The position numbers were made by a program, and so were the translations under genes. This document shows, in pieces, positions 63,557 to 64,000 of a DNA stretch of 64,000 bases (its first letter is position 1; each line of letters starts with the position of its first letter). A model generated the notes under the pieces. That model ran no database searches and was not told the origin of the DNA. It saw only the letters and a program-made list of their open reading frames with translations. Origin of the DNA: Leptospiraceae bacterium. Lineage in GTDB: Bacteria; Spirochaetota; Leptospiria; Leptospirales; Leptospiraceae. Where the stretch lies: assembly GCA_024233865.1 (NCBI GenBank), contig JACKPA010000011.1, forward strand, positions 124,001 through 188,000. The letters are read 5' to 3'.

Positions 63557-64000
63557 AGCACTTCGGCTAATACAATAATTATTACCTGTTAAAACAATAA
63601 AAGTTCCACGCTAAGGTTATGGATAGGAATCGATAGTTTTTCCAATAATTCTGACGGAGCAACTGTCTCAGATAGTGCAACAGGACATGTGGCAAAAAAA
63701 TGACTCAAGTGCAAGCGATTTTGATTCGGCATTGAGCACATGTAATAATGCTACAACTGGAGGAACTTAGAGTATTTTGCTAAATAGCAAATTTATGATC
63801 AAATAGTTGGCACATTATTTATTCAAGAATATTTTTAAATAGTGGAAAGTTTGTTCTCACGCTTATCCCTGGTGAAGGTTAGCTAGTGTTGAAGGGAATG
63901 CCTTATAATGTGTCCTATGAGACTATATAACAGTCTATAGTTTTATGGATATGATAGAAGTCTGTATTGAGAATGTAAGAAAGGTTTGATGACCAACTAA
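63557..64000 (+). pseudogene. End region with a DUF1566 remnant
   Basis: Around 63640-63770, two frames together read GATVSDSATG and then MWQKNDSSASDFDSALSTC, the conserved 'TGLMWQK' start of a DUF1566 domain with one frameshift. It stops at 63770. The rest (63771-64000) has no open frame; a small hairpin AGACT ... AGTCT lies near 63922. This is a further decayed copy of the lipoprotein family. Confidence 0.5.

Noticed and set aside
63922..63945. Possible start of a group II intron or ncRNA at the window end
   Set aside because: Only one small AGACT/AGTCT hairpin is visible; no conserved 5' intron sequence or reverse transcriptase is present.

Overview
This AT-rich window looks like chromosome of a Leptospiraceae-like spirochaete, possibly a draft or metagenome-derived assembly. 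This is an inference from content: an MBOAT acyltransferase followed by a DUF1574 protein (a family I associate with Leptospira), lipoproteins with spirochaete-style lipoboxes and DUF1566 (Lcl) domains, a giant kinase/AAA/GAF/SpoIIE-phosphatase protein, and a full chemotaxis set. I saw no rRNA, tRNA or CRISPR array.

1-6.6 kb: the end of a DNA methyltransferase and a PmeII-type restriction enzyme, then a 174-bp MITE-like element, a CmoA-like methyltransferase, an isoprenylcysteine-methyltransferase-like membrane protein, a DUF2126 protein and a lipoprotein. 6.7-15.8 kb: a PilZ/PhcB-like methyltransferase, an ATP-binding regulator + STAS-like protein + chemoreceptor unit, an NrnA-type phosphoesterase, and the MBOAT/DUF1574 operon. 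15.8-21.8 kb (minus strand): an HPt protein, a probable ferrosome-like (fez) cluster (small membrane protein, P1B ATPase with an SCA motif instead of CPC, ferritin-like protein, HMA2 protein), CheX and a SurA-like protein. 21.9-26.7 kb: membrane/lipoprotein genes, a membrane spermidine-synthase-like protein, Mrp/ApbC ATPase and a repeat-tailed membrane protein. 26.8-34.0 kb: a chemotaxis operon (CheY, STAS, CheA, chemoreceptor, CheW), interrupted by an antitoxin, a wrecked VapC toxin and a PD-(D/E)XK-like protein. 34.0-42.6 kb: a truncated type IIG restriction-modification protein, an aspartate-type aminotransferase, a cysteine-cluster protein and a secreted FecR / TPR-CHAT protease pair.

42.7-64 kb is accessory and heavily eroded. 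A frameshifted Coq4-like gene and a deleted tyrosine recombinase lie between 40-bp inverted repeats. After the 1772-residue kinase-phosphatase come defective IS91-type remnants, and then an array in which [DUF1566 lipoprotein - Uma2 gene - conserved leader] is repeated. One Uma2 copy carries a 42-bp extra tandem unit. An IS1595-type element with an 8-bp target duplication sits beside one copy, and the other copy preserves the empty site. The far end holds an Rpn-type nuclease/transposase, a third copy of the leader in front of a degraded 7TM sensor kinase, a degraded response regulator, an outer-membrane barrel gene with an in-frame stop, and another DUF1566 remnant.

Working themes are: signalling (two chemoreceptors, CheA/CheW/CheX/CheY, HPt, STAS, kinase-phosphatase); probable intracellular iron compartmentation; surface lipoproteins undergoing duplication and frameshifting; and repeated loss of mobile-element and defence functions by internal deletion.
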